In this document: positions 8,286-16,630 of the stretch, piece after piece
How the letters are laid out: each line of letters starts with the position of its first letter
Position numbering within the stretch: the first letter of the stretch is position 1
Origin: Deltaproteobacteria bacterium
GTDB taxonomy: Bacteria > Desulfobacterota > DSM-4660 > Desulfatiglandales > HGW-15
Assembly: GCA_020060215.1 (NCBI GenBank)
Contig: JAGVAP010000082.1
Location: forward strand, 1-64,000
Length of the DNA: 64,000 bases
Direction of reading: 5' to 3'
The notes under the pieces: generated by a model
Database searches by the model: none
Told to the model about the DNA's origin: nothing
Seen by the model: only the letters and a program-made list of their open reading frames with translations
Made by a program: the position numbers and the translations under genes

Positions 8286-9108
8286 TATCGCGACCGGAAG
8301 CCTCGCCTCCGCGGCGGCGCGCGACCCGAAGACGCTGCAGGTCGCGCTCCTCCCCGACGAGAACGCGGCGAAGGTCATTCAGGACAACGAGCATCTGAAG
8401 GCCTATCTTGAGAAGGAGCTTGGAAGGAAGATCTCTTTCCACGTGCTGACAAGCTATGCGGCCATGATCGAGGCCACACGGAACGGGCGAATCGATCTGG
8501 CCTTTTTCGGGCCTCTTTCCTACTGCATGGCCAAAGACAAGTGCGCCATCGAGCCCTTTGCGGCCAAGCTCAAGGATGGCTCGGCCACCTACAAGGCCGT
8601 GATCATCTCGAACACCGAGTCTGGGATCAAGAGCGTAGAGGAGATCAGGGGAAAGCGGATGGCCTACGGGGATCAGGCGTCCACTTCGAGTCACCTCATT
8701 CCCAAGGGAGTGCTGGCCTCCCGGGGCGTGAGACCGGGGGATTACCGGGAGAGCTTCCTTGGAAAACACGATGCCGTTGCCCTCAATGTGATGAGGGGGA
8801 ACGTGGATGCGGGCGGTCTGAGCCAGACCATCTTCAACAGCCTTATTGAAAAGGGGACCATCAATAAGGCCCGGGTCCTTGTCATTGCCGAGTCCGACCC
8901 GATCCCCGAATACCCGTGGGTGATGCAGTCCGACCTGGCGCCGGAGCTGAAAGAGAAGGTGCGGCTCTCCTTTTTGAACCTGAGAACGCCTGAGATCCTG
9001 AAGCCGTTGAAGGCCGACGGGTTCGCGCCGATCCGGGACTCCGATTATGACGTCATCCGCAAGTCCGCCCGGATCCTGAACCTGGACCTGGGCTCCCTGG
9101 AAAAGTAG
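8239..9108 (+). CDS. ptxB: Phosphite-binding periplasmic protein PtxB/PhnD
   Basis: 289 residues from ATG 8239, preceded by GAAAGGAG; the frame is open to 8191, but 8239 gives a clean signal peptide (hydrophobic TSVLILLLCSIATGS, cleavage near ASAAA). The mature part matches PhnD/PtxB solute-binding proteins: LQVALLPDENAAKVI, FHVLTSYAAMIEATRNGRID, AFFGPLSYCMA, and YGDQASTSSHLIPKG, where the Ser/Thr run contacts the oxyanion in this family. It delivers phosphite to PtxC/PtxA. The start overlaps the end of ptxA by 47 bases. Confidence 0.92.
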   Translation: MQRPWLTSVLILLLCSIATGSLASAAARDPKTLQVALLPDENAAKVIQDNEHLKAYLEKELGRKISFHVLTSYAAMIEATRNGRIDLAFFGPLSYCMAKDKCAIEPFAAKLKDGSATYKAVIISNTESGIKSVEEIRGKRMAYGDQASTSSHLIPKGVLASRGVRPGDYRESFLGKHDAVALNVMRGNVDAGGLSQTIFNSLIEKGTINKARVLVIAESDPIPEYPWVMQSDLAPELKEKVRLSFLNLRTPEILKPLKADGFAPIRDSDYDVIRKSARILNLDLGSLEK

Positions 9109-9162
9109 TTGAAGGCCGTGAAAACCGCAGCACTCCTTCATCCAAAGGGGTCTCCCCAGCTA

Positions 9163-9951
9163 ATGAAGTCGGTCCTGGCCGAACGGAAAACGCTGTTTTA
9201 CAAGGGGGCGGCCCGGGCGGGCGTGATCGTCCTTCTCGTTCTCGCCTCCTTTTGGTATGCCGACTTCTTTAATATCGAGCGCTATGTCCAGGGCGCGATC
9301 GGGGTCTTCCAGATCATCATCCGCGAGGGGCTGCCGCCCGACTTCAGCCGCGTGCTCCAGTGGCGAAAACCGCTCCTGGATACACTTGCCATGAGCATTG
9401 CCGGAACGGCCCTCTGCATCGTCTTCTCTTTCTTCCTCGGCTTTCTTGCCGCCCGGAACACCACCCCACACCCGCTCGTCTACTCGGTGGCCAGGATGTT
9501 TCTGAATTTCATGAGGGCGATCCCGGAGCTGATCCTCGGGATCATTTTTCTGGCCGCGGTGGGCCTGGGCATCCTGCCCGGTGTGCTGGCCCTGGGGTTT
9601 CACTCGATCGGCATGGTGGGGAAGTTTTTCGCCGAGGCGATCGAGCATGCGGACAGCGCCCCTGTAGAGGCGGTCCAGGCCTGTGGGGGAACCCCTTCCC
9701 AGGTCCTGCTCCATGGGGTCCTGCCCCAGGTGCTGCCGCAGATGGCCGACGTATCCTTCTACCGCTGGGAGTATAATTTCCGTGCCTCCACGGTCATGGG
9801 GATGATCGGGGCGGGGGGCATCGGGTTCGAGCTCATCTCCTCGCTGAACCTGATGGACTACCGTCAGGTCACCGCCCTTCTCCTGGTCATTCTCGCCTGT
9901 GTAACCATGGTGGATGAGTTGAGCTCATTGATGCGAAAGAGGTTCAGATAG
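9163..9951 (+). CDS. ptxC: Phosphite ABC transporter permease PtxC/PhnE
   Basis: 262 residues from ATG 9163; TTG 9109 in the same frame would add 18 residues. It has about six membrane segments, beginning AGVIVLLVLASFWYADFF, and the EAA loop typical of binding-protein-dependent permeases (AEAIEHADSAPVEAVQACGG). PhnE-family marks include FLGFLAARNT, RAIPELILG, ASTVMGMIGAGGIGFEL. It forms the inner-membrane channel with PtxA. It ends one base before ptxD, so translation is closely coupled. Confidence 0.9.
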   Translation: MKSVLAERKTLFYKGAARAGVIVLLVLASFWYADFFNIERYVQGAIGVFQIIIREGLPPDFSRVLQWRKPLLDTLAMSIAGTALCIVFSFFLGFLAARNTTPHPLVYSVARMFLNFMRAIPELILGIIFLAAVGLGILPGVLALGFHSIGMVGKFFAEAIEHADSAPVEAVQACGGTPSQVLLHGVLPQVLPQMADVSFYRWEYNFRASTVMGMIGAGGIGFELISSLNLMDYRQVTALLLVILACVTMVDELSSLMRKRFR

Positions 9952-9952
9952 G

Positions 9953-10936
9953 ATGAAAGGTTCGCGTATCGTCATTACCCACAGGGTCCACCCCCAGATT
10001 GCGGAGGAGTTGAGCCGCTACGGCAGCGTCTTCGCAAATAAAGGGTCAGAGAGCCTGGACCCCGAAGTGCTCAAGGAGAAATCGGCGGGTGCCGAGGCGC
10101 TCATGGTCTTCATGCCCGACCGGATCGATGAAGCCTTCCTGGCGTGCTGCCCAAGACTGAAGATCGTGGCATGCGCGCTCAAGGGATACGACAATATCGA
10201 CGTGGAGGCCTGCGCCAGAAGGTCCATATGGGTGAGCATCGTGCCCGATCTGCTCTCCGCACCCACAGCGGACCTTGCCGTGGCTCTCCTCCTGGCCCTG
10301 ACCAGAAACATCGTGCAGGGGGACCGGCAGGTCCGATCCGGCGCTTTCCAGGGCTGGCGGCCGGTCCTTTACGGGAGCGGCCTCCAGGGCAAAAAGGCCG
10401 GGATCGTGGGATTCGGAAGGGTCGGTCGATTGATCGCCCGGCGACTGATCGGCTTTGACCTGAGCGTCTCCTTTTTCGATCCCAACCTCAAGGAGGACAA
10501 AGCCCCTGTAGCCGTGCGCAGAACGTTCGACCTGGATGAGATCGTTCGCGATTCGGACTATCTGATTCTGGCGGCCCCGCTTGGGCCTGCCACCTTTCAT
10601 CTCTTCAACAAGGAGAGGCTCGACAGGGTGAAGCCCGGCGCGTTCATGGTGAACGTGGGCCGGGGTTCGGTCGTGGACGAGGGTGCAGTGGCCGAGGCCC
10701 TCTCCAGCGGCAGACTCTCGGGCTATGCCGCGGACGTCTTCGAGATGGAAGACCTCTCCCTTCCCAACCGTCCCTCCTCCATCCCGAATTCACTGCTCCA
10801 CGCATCGGACCGCACCGTCTTCACGCCCCACCTGGGTTCCGCGGTAGCGGAGGTAAGGCTCGCCATAGAGAGAGCGGCGGCGGCAAGCATCATCGACGTC
10901 CTTCAGGGGAGGCGCCCCGGAAATGCGGTGAACTGA
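9953..10936 (+). CDS. ptxD: NAD-dependent phosphite dehydrogenase PtxD
   Basis: 327 residues; oxidises phosphite to phosphate with reduction of NAD in the cytoplasm. It belongs to the D-2-hydroxyacid dehydrogenase fold but carries the PtxD-specific marks: VITHRVH, FMPDR, CALKG (Lys77, matching the catalytic Lys76 of the Pseudomonas stutzeri enzyme), NVGRGSVVDE (Arg), ADVFEMED (Glu), FTPHLGSAV (His), and C-terminal RRPGNAVN. The Rossmann motif is GFGRVG, with an acidic residue closing the second strand (SFFDPN), as expected for NAD preference. Length fits the family (about 330). Last gene of the ptxABCD operon. No ptd genes for dissimilatory phosphite oxidation follow, so assimilation of phosphite as a P source is the likelier role. 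Confidence 0.93.
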   Translation: MKGSRIVITHRVHPQIAEELSRYGSVFANKGSESLDPEVLKEKSAGAEALMVFMPDRIDEAFLACCPRLKIVACALKGYDNIDVEACARRSIWVSIVPDLLSAPTADLAVALLLALTRNIVQGDRQVRSGAFQGWRPVLYGSGLQGKKAGIVGFGRVGRLIARRLIGFDLSVSFFDPNLKEDKAPVAVRRTFDLDEIVRDSDYLILAAPLGPATFHLFNKERLDRVKPGAFMVNVGRGSVVDEGAVAEALSSGRLSGYAADVFEMEDLSLPNRPSSIPNSLLHASDRTVFTPHLGSAVAEVRLAIERAAAASIIDVLQGRRPGNAVN

Positions 10937-11116
10937 ACCGAATTAGCGAGCGCAATCCGGGCGGCTTTTTGCGGGGATTGGCTAGCGAGTCAACTTTGTC
11001 AAAGGGACGGCCGACACTGAAAGGCATGCCAAGATGCAAACCCTCGTCCAGAAGGCCGGCAGCCAGCTCATTCGCAGACGATTTCACCCTAGCGTTGCAC
11101 AAATTCGGGTGCCTTC

Positions 11117-11215
11117 GTAGGATGGGTGGAGCGCAACGAAACCCATCCATTCGAGCGATTGAACATGCCGCAAACCTCAAAACCGATGGGTTTCGCTGCG
11201 CTCCACCCATCCTAC
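11117..11215. repeat. MITE-like inverted repeat
   Basis: Two 31-bp arms (11117-11147, GTAGGATGGGTGGAGCGC...; 11185-11215, ...GCGCTCCACCCATCCTAC) are inverted with one mismatch around a 37-bp centre. A near-identical single arm lies at 25089-25119. The GTAGGATGGGTGGAGCG word is familiar from dispersed intergenic repeats in many proteobacteria. There is no transposase, so it would be moved in trans or is a palindromic repeat unit. Confidence 0.75.
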
Positions 11216-11738
11216 AGGAATTCACTGGCAGTGAGACCGAGAGGGGCAATGCTCGGTATTCATTACTGACAATATTCCTCCACAATTCATGTAGCCTCCC
11301 CATTTGCGAAGACGACATTGCCCTTGTTTTATGTGGGGAATGGGGACGCTGTAGGGTTTAAGGTTGCCACCCTGCACCGCCCATGATCGCCAACGTGATA
11401 TGTAAATAGCCGATTTTTAGAGACCGACTCGCGCTTTGTCGGTTGAGCTACTGCAGGAGCGACCGCAAAGAGACATTAGTGGGCGAGGGGTACGAAGTCC
11501 TTGTTTTAAGAAGTGAGATATGGGGAGCAGAGAGACGCCCATAAAATAAAGAATCCTCATTGCAGGAGAGATCAACCAGGCTACACGCAGGCCGGGAACA
11601 TGTCGAACACGGTAAAAGGCCCTACCTTATCTTTCCACTTGGCCTCGAAGGCGAGGGAGTGGACCTACGAGTTAAGACATCATTTGGGTTACCCTGGATT
11701 ATTCAAACGGTGAGCTCTTCGAAAACCTTCAAAAGGGA
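11216..11738. other. Non-coding stretch, no gene seen
   Basis: Only short frames without start signals or motifs are present. The stretch 10937-11116 on the other side of the inverted repeat is also without a gene. Nothing resembling an RNA gene could be folded by eye. Confidence 0.5.
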
Positions 11739-11767
11739 TTGACATCCGTGCCCCCCATCTATATTAT
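11739..11767 (+). promoter_or_regulatory. Sigma70-type promoter of the arsR-type gene
   Basis: TTGACA (11739-11744), 17-bp spacer, TATTAT (11762-11767). The ATG is at 11799. This is a near-consensus promoter; its -10 overlaps the dyad at 11766-11785, as expected for autorepression. Confidence 0.7.
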
Positions 11768-11785
11768 TTAAGCAAATGCTGAAAT
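11766..11785. promoter_or_regulatory. Probable ArsR-type operator
   Basis: Inverted repeat ATTTAAGCA-N2-TGCTGAAAT with one mismatch, overlapping the -10 region and transcription start of the regulator gene. A half-site TGCTTAAA recurs at 12247-12254, upstream of the acyl-CoA dehydrogenase. ArsR-family repressors bind such AT-rich dyads. Binding is inferred. Confidence 0.55.
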
Positions 11786-11798
11786 GAGGGGACTCAGG

Positions 11799-12215
11799 AT
11801 GGCGCTCACACAGGCGGAACTATTTAAGACCCTCGGAGTCGAGACCCGCGTACGGATTATCGAGCTCCTCAAGGACAAGGGGCCTCTCGGGGTAAACGAA
11901 CTCTCCGATGCCCTTGGGGTTACTCCGTCCGCCGTTTCCCAGCACCTCAAGATTCTGAAGAATGCAGGGCTCGTCCGCAACGAGCGAAAGGGTTACTGGA
12001 TTCCCTACGAAGTGAACCCGGACGCACTGGAAGAATGCCAGGTGCTTCTCTCTCGTCTCTGCACCTGCGGGTGCAAGGGGAGCGGGAGAACCCGGGAAGG
12101 GGAGCTGGAATCGGCCACCGACAAGTTGCGTCTGCTGAAGAAGTGGGAGCTGGAACTCCAGCGGGAGGTCAACCAGGTGCGGTGCAGGATCGAGGAGCTG
12201 GAGAAAAAGAAGTAG
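11799..12215 (+). CDS. ArsR-family transcriptional regulator with Cys cluster
   Basis: 138 residues from ATG 11799, preceded by GAGGGGA at proper spacing; ATG 11784 in frame is less well placed. Winged HTH: LGVETRVRIIELLK, LGVNELSDALGVTPSAVSQHLKILKNAG (recognition helix PSAVSQHL), LVRNERKGYWIPYEV wing. Behind it lies LCTCGCKGSG, a Cys-rich spot that could bind metal or act as a thiol sensor, and then a long charged helix (LRLLKKWELELQREVNQVR) probably forming a coiled-coil dimer. It is unlike the short classical ArsR in having this C-terminal coil. It probably represses itself and the acyl-CoA dehydrogenase downstream. The ligand is unknown. Confidence 0.85.
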   Translation: MALTQAELFKTLGVETRVRIIELLKDKGPLGVNELSDALGVTPSAVSQHLKILKNAGLVRNERKGYWIPYEVNPDALEECQVLLSRLCTCGCKGSGRTREGELESATDKLRLLKKWELELQREVNQVRCRIEELEKKK

Positions 12216-12287
12216 GCTCTTTTTTTTGCGCCGATATTTCAGTAAATGCTTAAAAGCTGAAGTACATGCCGCAAAGGAGGAAGTCTC

Positions 12288-13439
12288 ATGAAGGTGCAGT
12301 CGGATTTCACGAAACAGGAGAAGGAGATCCTGGAACTTGTCTCCGAGATCGCCAAGGAAAGGATTGAGCCTCGGGCGGCGGAGCTCGATCGAAGCGGCGC
12401 CTTTCCCAGGGAGGCCCTTCGTCTACTCGGAGATGCCGGCCTTCCGGGACTGGTCATCTCGGAAGAACACGGCGGCATCGGCGGAGGACGGACCACCCTT
12501 GCATCCGTCGTGCAGGAGCTCGCCAGGGCCTGCGGTTCTACCTCGCTCATCTACACTTCGCACGTGATTGCTGAGAAAGCCGTTGAGGCAGGGGGGAGCG
12601 AGTCTCTGAAGAAAAAATGGCTCCCCGGGATGCTCCGGTGCGAGACCCTCGGGGCCTTTGCCGTACACGAGCCGAACTCCGGAAGCAACGCCGGGGCCAT
12701 CACCACAAGAGCCATAAGGGAGGGCGATTCCTACGTGGTGAACGGCTCGAAATTCTTCGTCACCTCCGGAGGCGAGGCGGACCTCTACCTGGTTCTTGTT
12801 CGGACCGATCCGGAGAAGGGTCCCTTGGGGATGAGCACCCTACTTGTCCAGAAAGAAACGCCGGGCCTCTCCTTCGGCCGGCCCGAAGACAAGATGGGAC
12901 TGAGAGGCACCTCGTCGAGGGAGATGTCCTTCAGCGACTGCCGCGTACCGAAAGAAAACCTCGTCGGGAACGAGGGCGAAGGGCTGCAGGTCATCGGCAA
13001 GACTGTTGTGGGGTGGGGGTTCTACGGGGCTGCCGCCATATCGGTCGGGATCGCCAAGGCGGCCGTGGAGGCATCGGTGAGGCACGCAAAGGAGCGGACC
13101 ATTGCAGGCCAGCCCATCGGAGCCCATCAGGCGGTTCAGTTCACGATCTCCGATATGATCCTGGGAAGCGAGTCTTCGGAAGCCTATCTCCAGGCATCGG
13201 CCGCCGAGTCCGATGCAGCTCCTGCCACGGCCGCCCTCAACGGCTTCAAGGCAAAGCTCCATGCGTCCGAGACGGCGGTGGACGTCACAAACAAGGCCAT
13301 ACAGGTGCATGGGGGGCACGGTTATAGCCGCGACTATGTCGTCGAGCGGCTTTTCCGCGACGCCCGGGGTTTGACACTACACTTCAAGACATCCGAGTGG
13401 CTTCGGCAGGACATCGCCAAGGCGGCGCTGGGTTTATGA
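12288..13439 (+). CDS. Acyl-CoA dehydrogenase family protein
   Basis: 383 residues, the normal length for the family, with AAAGGAGG before ATG 12288. FAD-linked oxidation of an acyl-CoA to the enoyl-CoA, electrons normally passing to an ETF. Marks: LGDAGLPGLVISEEHGG, FAVHEPNSGSNAG (flavin/substrate loop), FVTSGGEADLYLV, MGLRGTSSREMSF, and IQVHGGHGYSRDYVVERLFRDARG near the C-terminus. The family's catalytic Glu position falls in the FRDARGLTLHFKTSEWLRQ region, where the common R-D-x-[KR]-x-x-x-[IL]-x-E-G-T-[ST] is altered (LTLHFKTSEW), so the substrate or even the chemistry may differ. Located 72 bases behind the ArsR-type gene, with a shared operator half-site. Confidence 0.85.
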   Translation: MKVQSDFTKQEKEILELVSEIAKERIEPRAAELDRSGAFPREALRLLGDAGLPGLVISEEHGGIGGGRTTLASVVQELARACGSTSLIYTSHVIAEKAVEAGGSESLKKKWLPGMLRCETLGAFAVHEPNSGSNAGAITTRAIREGDSYVVNGSKFFVTSGGEADLYLVLVRTDPEKGPLGMSTLLVQKETPGLSFGRPEDKMGLRGTSSREMSFSDCRVPKENLVGNEGEGLQVIGKTVVGWGFYGAAAISVGIAKAAVEASVRHAKERTIAGQPIGAHQAVQFTISDMILGSESSEAYLQASAAESDAAPATAALNGFKAKLHASETAVDVTNKAIQVHGGHGYSRDYVVERLFRDARGLTLHFKTSEWLRQDIAKAALGL

Positions 13440-13499
13440 GTGACCACCTTGAATCTGAACTTTGAGCCCTGAACGTCCATATGAAAGGAGGTGAGAAAG

Positions 13500-13622
13500 A
13501 TGGCGGAGAAGAACGAGCTTCCCGTTGTGGAAAAGCAGGGCGGCTGCGGCTGCGGTTGCGTTGGCACCAAGCCAAAGGATGCCCAGACAGCGAAGCCGGA
13601 AACCGAGAAACCCAGAAAGTAG
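13500..13622 (+). CDS. 40-residue CGCGC peptide
   Basis: ATG 13500 follows a very strong AAAGGAGGTGAG (13484-13495) at ideal spacing. The product is MAEKNELPVVEKQ, then GGCGCGCVG, then a Lys/Pro/Glu-rich tail ending EKPRK. Three Cys in alternation with Gly suggest a metal- or cofactor-binding site. It lies 60 bases behind the acyl-CoA dehydrogenase and probably belongs to that transcript; the ArsR-type protein also has a C-x-C-x-C cluster. No family recognised. Confidence 0.7.
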   Translation: MAEKNELPVVEKQGGCGCGCVGTKPKDAQTAKPETEKPRK

Positions 13623-13840
13623 AGACAAACACGACCGCGGCGGGACCCGCACACTTCCCCCGCGGTCGGCGTTCTCCTGTCACACCCTGCCTACCTTCCT
13701 CGATTCCAGGAACGCTTGAGACCTATCCTTGGACCCTCGTGCCGGAGAGCCGCTCCAATAGGAAACGGATCGGAGCATAGCCATGAAGAGAAGGCGAATC
13801 ATCAAAGACGAGTCGAGCATCCCGGGCATCTCCACTTCCT

Positions 13841-14088
13841 GATCCTCTGGAACCACGGCAGCGGCTGGTGGGACGAGCCCGGCCGGGCCTAGCGATCGTG
13901 GTGCCGATCACCCTGCGGGCAAAGGGCGATCCCTTTGAGGCCTCAGTCCCCCAGGACACAAAGTCAGTCGCGCCGGCCGCGTGAAACGCACTGATTGGCG
14001 AAAGAGAGGCTTGAAATATTTTGACACAACGGCTGCTGAAATCATAAAAGAAGTGGAAGACAGGCTAGGCCCCCTGATGTCCCCATAA
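13841..14088 (+). pseudogene. MazF/PemK-family toxin remnant
   Basis: One frame encodes DPLEPRQRLVGRARPGLAIV followed by VPITLRAKGDPFEASVP and stops at 13982; another, entered near 13981, continues VKRTDWRKRGLKYF and AAEIIKEVEDRLGPLM to TAA 14086. Together they align with the MazF core (D-P...R-R-P-x-L-V, PIT-x-R-x-K-G-x-PFE, V-K-[ST]-x-DWR-x-R, E-V...L). The section between RP and the PIT strand and the loop before DWR are missing, so deletions and a frameshift have destroyed the gene. Confidence 0.55.
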
Positions 14089-14115
14089 GAAGCAGGAGCT
14101 TCAGAACGCTTACCG

Positions 14116-16605
14116 ATGATCCGGAGCTCTCCAGTGGCGATAAGCATCTCCCCCAACCCAGAGCTGCAACTGGCTCACGATCTTGTTCAGTACACCGACC
14201 GCAATGTGTTCCTGACCGGTAAAGCAGGCACCGGCAAGACAACCTTTCTCCACGGTCTCAAAGGGAATACCCGCAAACGGATGATTGTCACGGCGCCGAC
14301 CGGCGTCGCGGCGATCAATGCCGGAGGCGTCACCCTGCACTCGTTCTTTCAGATGCCCTTCGGTCCGTTCGTGCCGGGCAGTGAGGCATACGACCGCGGC
14401 AACCGGCACAAGTTCAACAAAGACAAGATCAACATCATAAGAACGCTGGACCTGTTGGTGATCGATGAAATCAGCATGGTACGGGCGGATCTGCTCGACG
14501 GTGTGGATGCGGCCCTGCGTCGCTATCGCCGGAACGACCAGCCGTTCGGGGGCGTGCAGCTCCTCATGATCGGCGACCTGCACCAGCTATCCCCGGTGGC
14601 AAAAGAGGCGGATTGGAGCATCCTGCGGGAGTTTTATGATTCAATCTACTTTTTCGGCAGCAATGCGCTGCGGCGGACCGATCTGGTTTCTATCGAGCTG
14701 AAGCGCATCTACCGCCAATCGGACGAGCGCTTCATCGACCTTCTCAACAGGGTGCGCGACAACACGCTCGACCCGGCCACCCTGCAAGAGCTCAACAGCC
14801 GTTTCATCCCCCATTTCACTCCCGACGACGACGAAGGGTACATCACTCTCAGCACCCACAACAGCAGCGCCGAAGCCATCAACAAGTCCAGGCTTCAGGC
14901 CTTGCGGCAAAAGGAGCATCATTTCGATGCTCAAATCGAGGGAGATTTCCCCGAATACTCCTATCCCACGTCGCCGGCACTCAAGCTGAAAAAGGGTGCC
15001 CAGGTGATGTTCGTCCGCAACGACTCTTCACGCGAGAAACGCTACTTCAACGGAAAAATAGGGAAAATAACGAGAATTTCCGACCGGACCGTTTTCGTGA
15101 AATGTACGGACGACGGATGTGAAATAGCCGTGGAGCCGACTGCCTGGGAGAACATCAAGTACAAAATCGATCCGGCGACCAGGGAGATCACCGAGGAGAA
15201 GGTCGGAAAATTCGTGCAGATCCCGCTCAAACTGGCATGGGCCATCACCATCCATAAGAGCCAGGGGCTCACCTTCGAGCGCGCCGTCATCGACGCCAAG
15301 GCCGCCTTTGCCCATGGCCAGGTCTATGTGGCCCTGAGCCGCTGCAAGACCCTTGCGGGCATGGTGCTCAGCTCGCCCATTTCGCCACACGTCGTCAGAG
15401 CGGATGAGACGGTATCCCGCTTCATTGCTCAGGTGACCCAAAACCCTTTATCACGGGAAGAGCTCGAAACATCCAAGGTCCGCTACCAACAGAGGCTGCT
15501 CACGGAATGCTTCGATTTTCAACAGCTGCGCCGGTGCTTCAACCGGATGGTAAGGGTGCTCGCTAACGCTCGAACTGTCAAGGTGTCGGGTGTGGAGGAC
15601 CTTGGAGATCTGGAGAAGAAGGCCGAAGAGGGGATCTTCCTGGTCAGCGAACAATTGATCAAGCTCTTCGGCAGCAACAACCTGCCTCAATCGGATGCAT
15701 CCATTTCGGAGCGTGTGACGAAGGCTTCCGTGTATTTCGAGGAGAAAATGGAATCGGCCCTCGGCGACTGCCTCCGCAAACTGCGAGTCGGGACCGACAA
15801 CAAGGAGATCGACAAGAGGGCGCGCGAAGCTCTCGATGAGTTCAGGAAGGAATCCGCAGTGAAAATGGCGGCGGTGAAAAGCTGCCGGAGCGGGTTTTCG
15901 CCCGAGAATTACTTGCGCGCCCTGTCATCTGCCGAGATCGACTTCAAGCCGGAAAAGGAACGAAACAAGAATGCGATGGAGTACACCACATCCGATGTGG
16001 GCCATCCCGAGCTGTTTCAGGCATTGAAGAAGTGGCGTGCCGAAAAGGCCGCCCGATGGGAAGTGCCTCCTTACCGGATACTCCACCAGCGTGTGTTGAC
16101 CCAGATCGCCGTGACGCTCCCCGAACATCTGGCGGCACTCAGAAAAATAAAGGGATTTGGCGAGCGCACCGCCGAAAAATACGGCAAAGAACTGCTGGCG
16201 CTGGTTTCGTCCTATCGACCAAAACACAAAATGGAAGAAGTGAAAGTGCCCCCGCCCAACCCTGCAGCGGATGCGGCCGTAAAGGAACGAAGACCTTCCG
16301 CCCATGTCACCAGGCAAGCAAGCTTCGAGCTGTTCAAAAAGGGACTGACCATCGAGCAAGTGGCCAAAGAGCGAGGGTTGGCCCACTCGACCGTTGAAAG
16401 CCACCTCTCTTTTTTCGTGGAAACGGGCGAGATCGAGATCGGCAGGATGCTGGCGGAGGAAAAGCGGCAGGCTGTCGAACGGAAGCTCCTCGAAATGGAA
16501 GGCCGATCACTCGGGGAGATCAAGCGTGCTTTGGGCGACGGATACTCCTATGGTGAAATCAAAATGGTGCAGGCCCATCGGAAATACCTGGAGAGAAACT
16601 CTTAG
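14116..16605 (+). CDS. PIF1-like helicase with HRDC and C-terminal HTH domains
   Basis: 829 residues. Superfamily 1B helicase: Walker A GKAGTGKTTFL (about residue 35), TAPTGVAAINAGG, Walker B LLVIDEISMV (114), GDLHQLSPV, and motif VI region TIHKSQGLTFERAVID plus YVALSRCK (about 375-410). A basic middle region follows, then an HRDC-type domain (about 630-697: YRILHQRVLTQIA, LRKIKGFGERTAEKYG) and a RecQ-type helix-turn-helix (about 715-815: SFELFKKGLTIEQVAKERGL). Such proteins unwind DNA, often G-quadruplex or R-loop structures. It stands alone on the plus strand, convergent with the NYN gene 25 bases away. Confidence 0.88.
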   Translation: MIRSSPVAISISPNPELQLAHDLVQYTDRNVFLTGKAGTGKTTFLHGLKGNTRKRMIVTAPTGVAAINAGGVTLHSFFQMPFGPFVPGSEAYDRGNRHKFNKDKINIIRTLDLLVIDEISMVRADLLDGVDAALRRYRRNDQPFGGVQLLMIGDLHQLSPVAKEADWSILREFYDSIYFFGSNALRRTDLVSIELKRIYRQSDERFIDLLNRVRDNTLDPATLQELNSRFIPHFTPDDDEGYITLSTHNSSAEAINKSRLQALRQKEHHFDAQIEGDFPEYSYPTSPALKLKKGAQVMFVRNDSSREKRYFNGKIGKITRISDRTVFVKCTDDGCEIAVEPTAWENIKYKIDPATREITEEKVGKFVQIPLKLAWAITIHKSQGLTFERAVIDAKAAFAHGQVYVALSRCKTLAGMVLSSPISPHVVRADETVSRFIAQVTQNPLSREELETSKVRYQQRLLTECFDFQQLRRCFNRMVRVLANARTVKVSGVEDLGDLEKKAEEGIFLVSEQLIKLFGSNNLPQSDASISERVTKASVYFEEKMESALGDCLRKLRVGTDNKEIDKRAREALDEFRKESAVKMAAVKSCRSGFSPENYLRALSSAEIDFKPEKERNKNAMEYTTSDVGHPELFQALKKWRAEKAARWEVPPYRILHQRVLTQIAVTLPEHLAALRKIKGFGERTAEKYGKELLALVSSYRPKHKMEEVKVPPPNPAADAAVKERRPSAHVTRQASFELFKKGLTIEQVAKERGLAHSTVESHLSFFVETGEIEIGRMLAEEKRQAVERKLLEMEGRSLGEIKRALGDGYSYGEIKMVQAHRKYLERNS

Positions 16606-16630
16606 GTCCATTTCCGGAATCGTTCAGTCC

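Noticed and set aside
11400..11470. tRNA-like words (GGTTGAGCTAC) behind the ptx operon.
   Set aside because: No cloverleaf, T-arm or acceptor stem can be formed around them.
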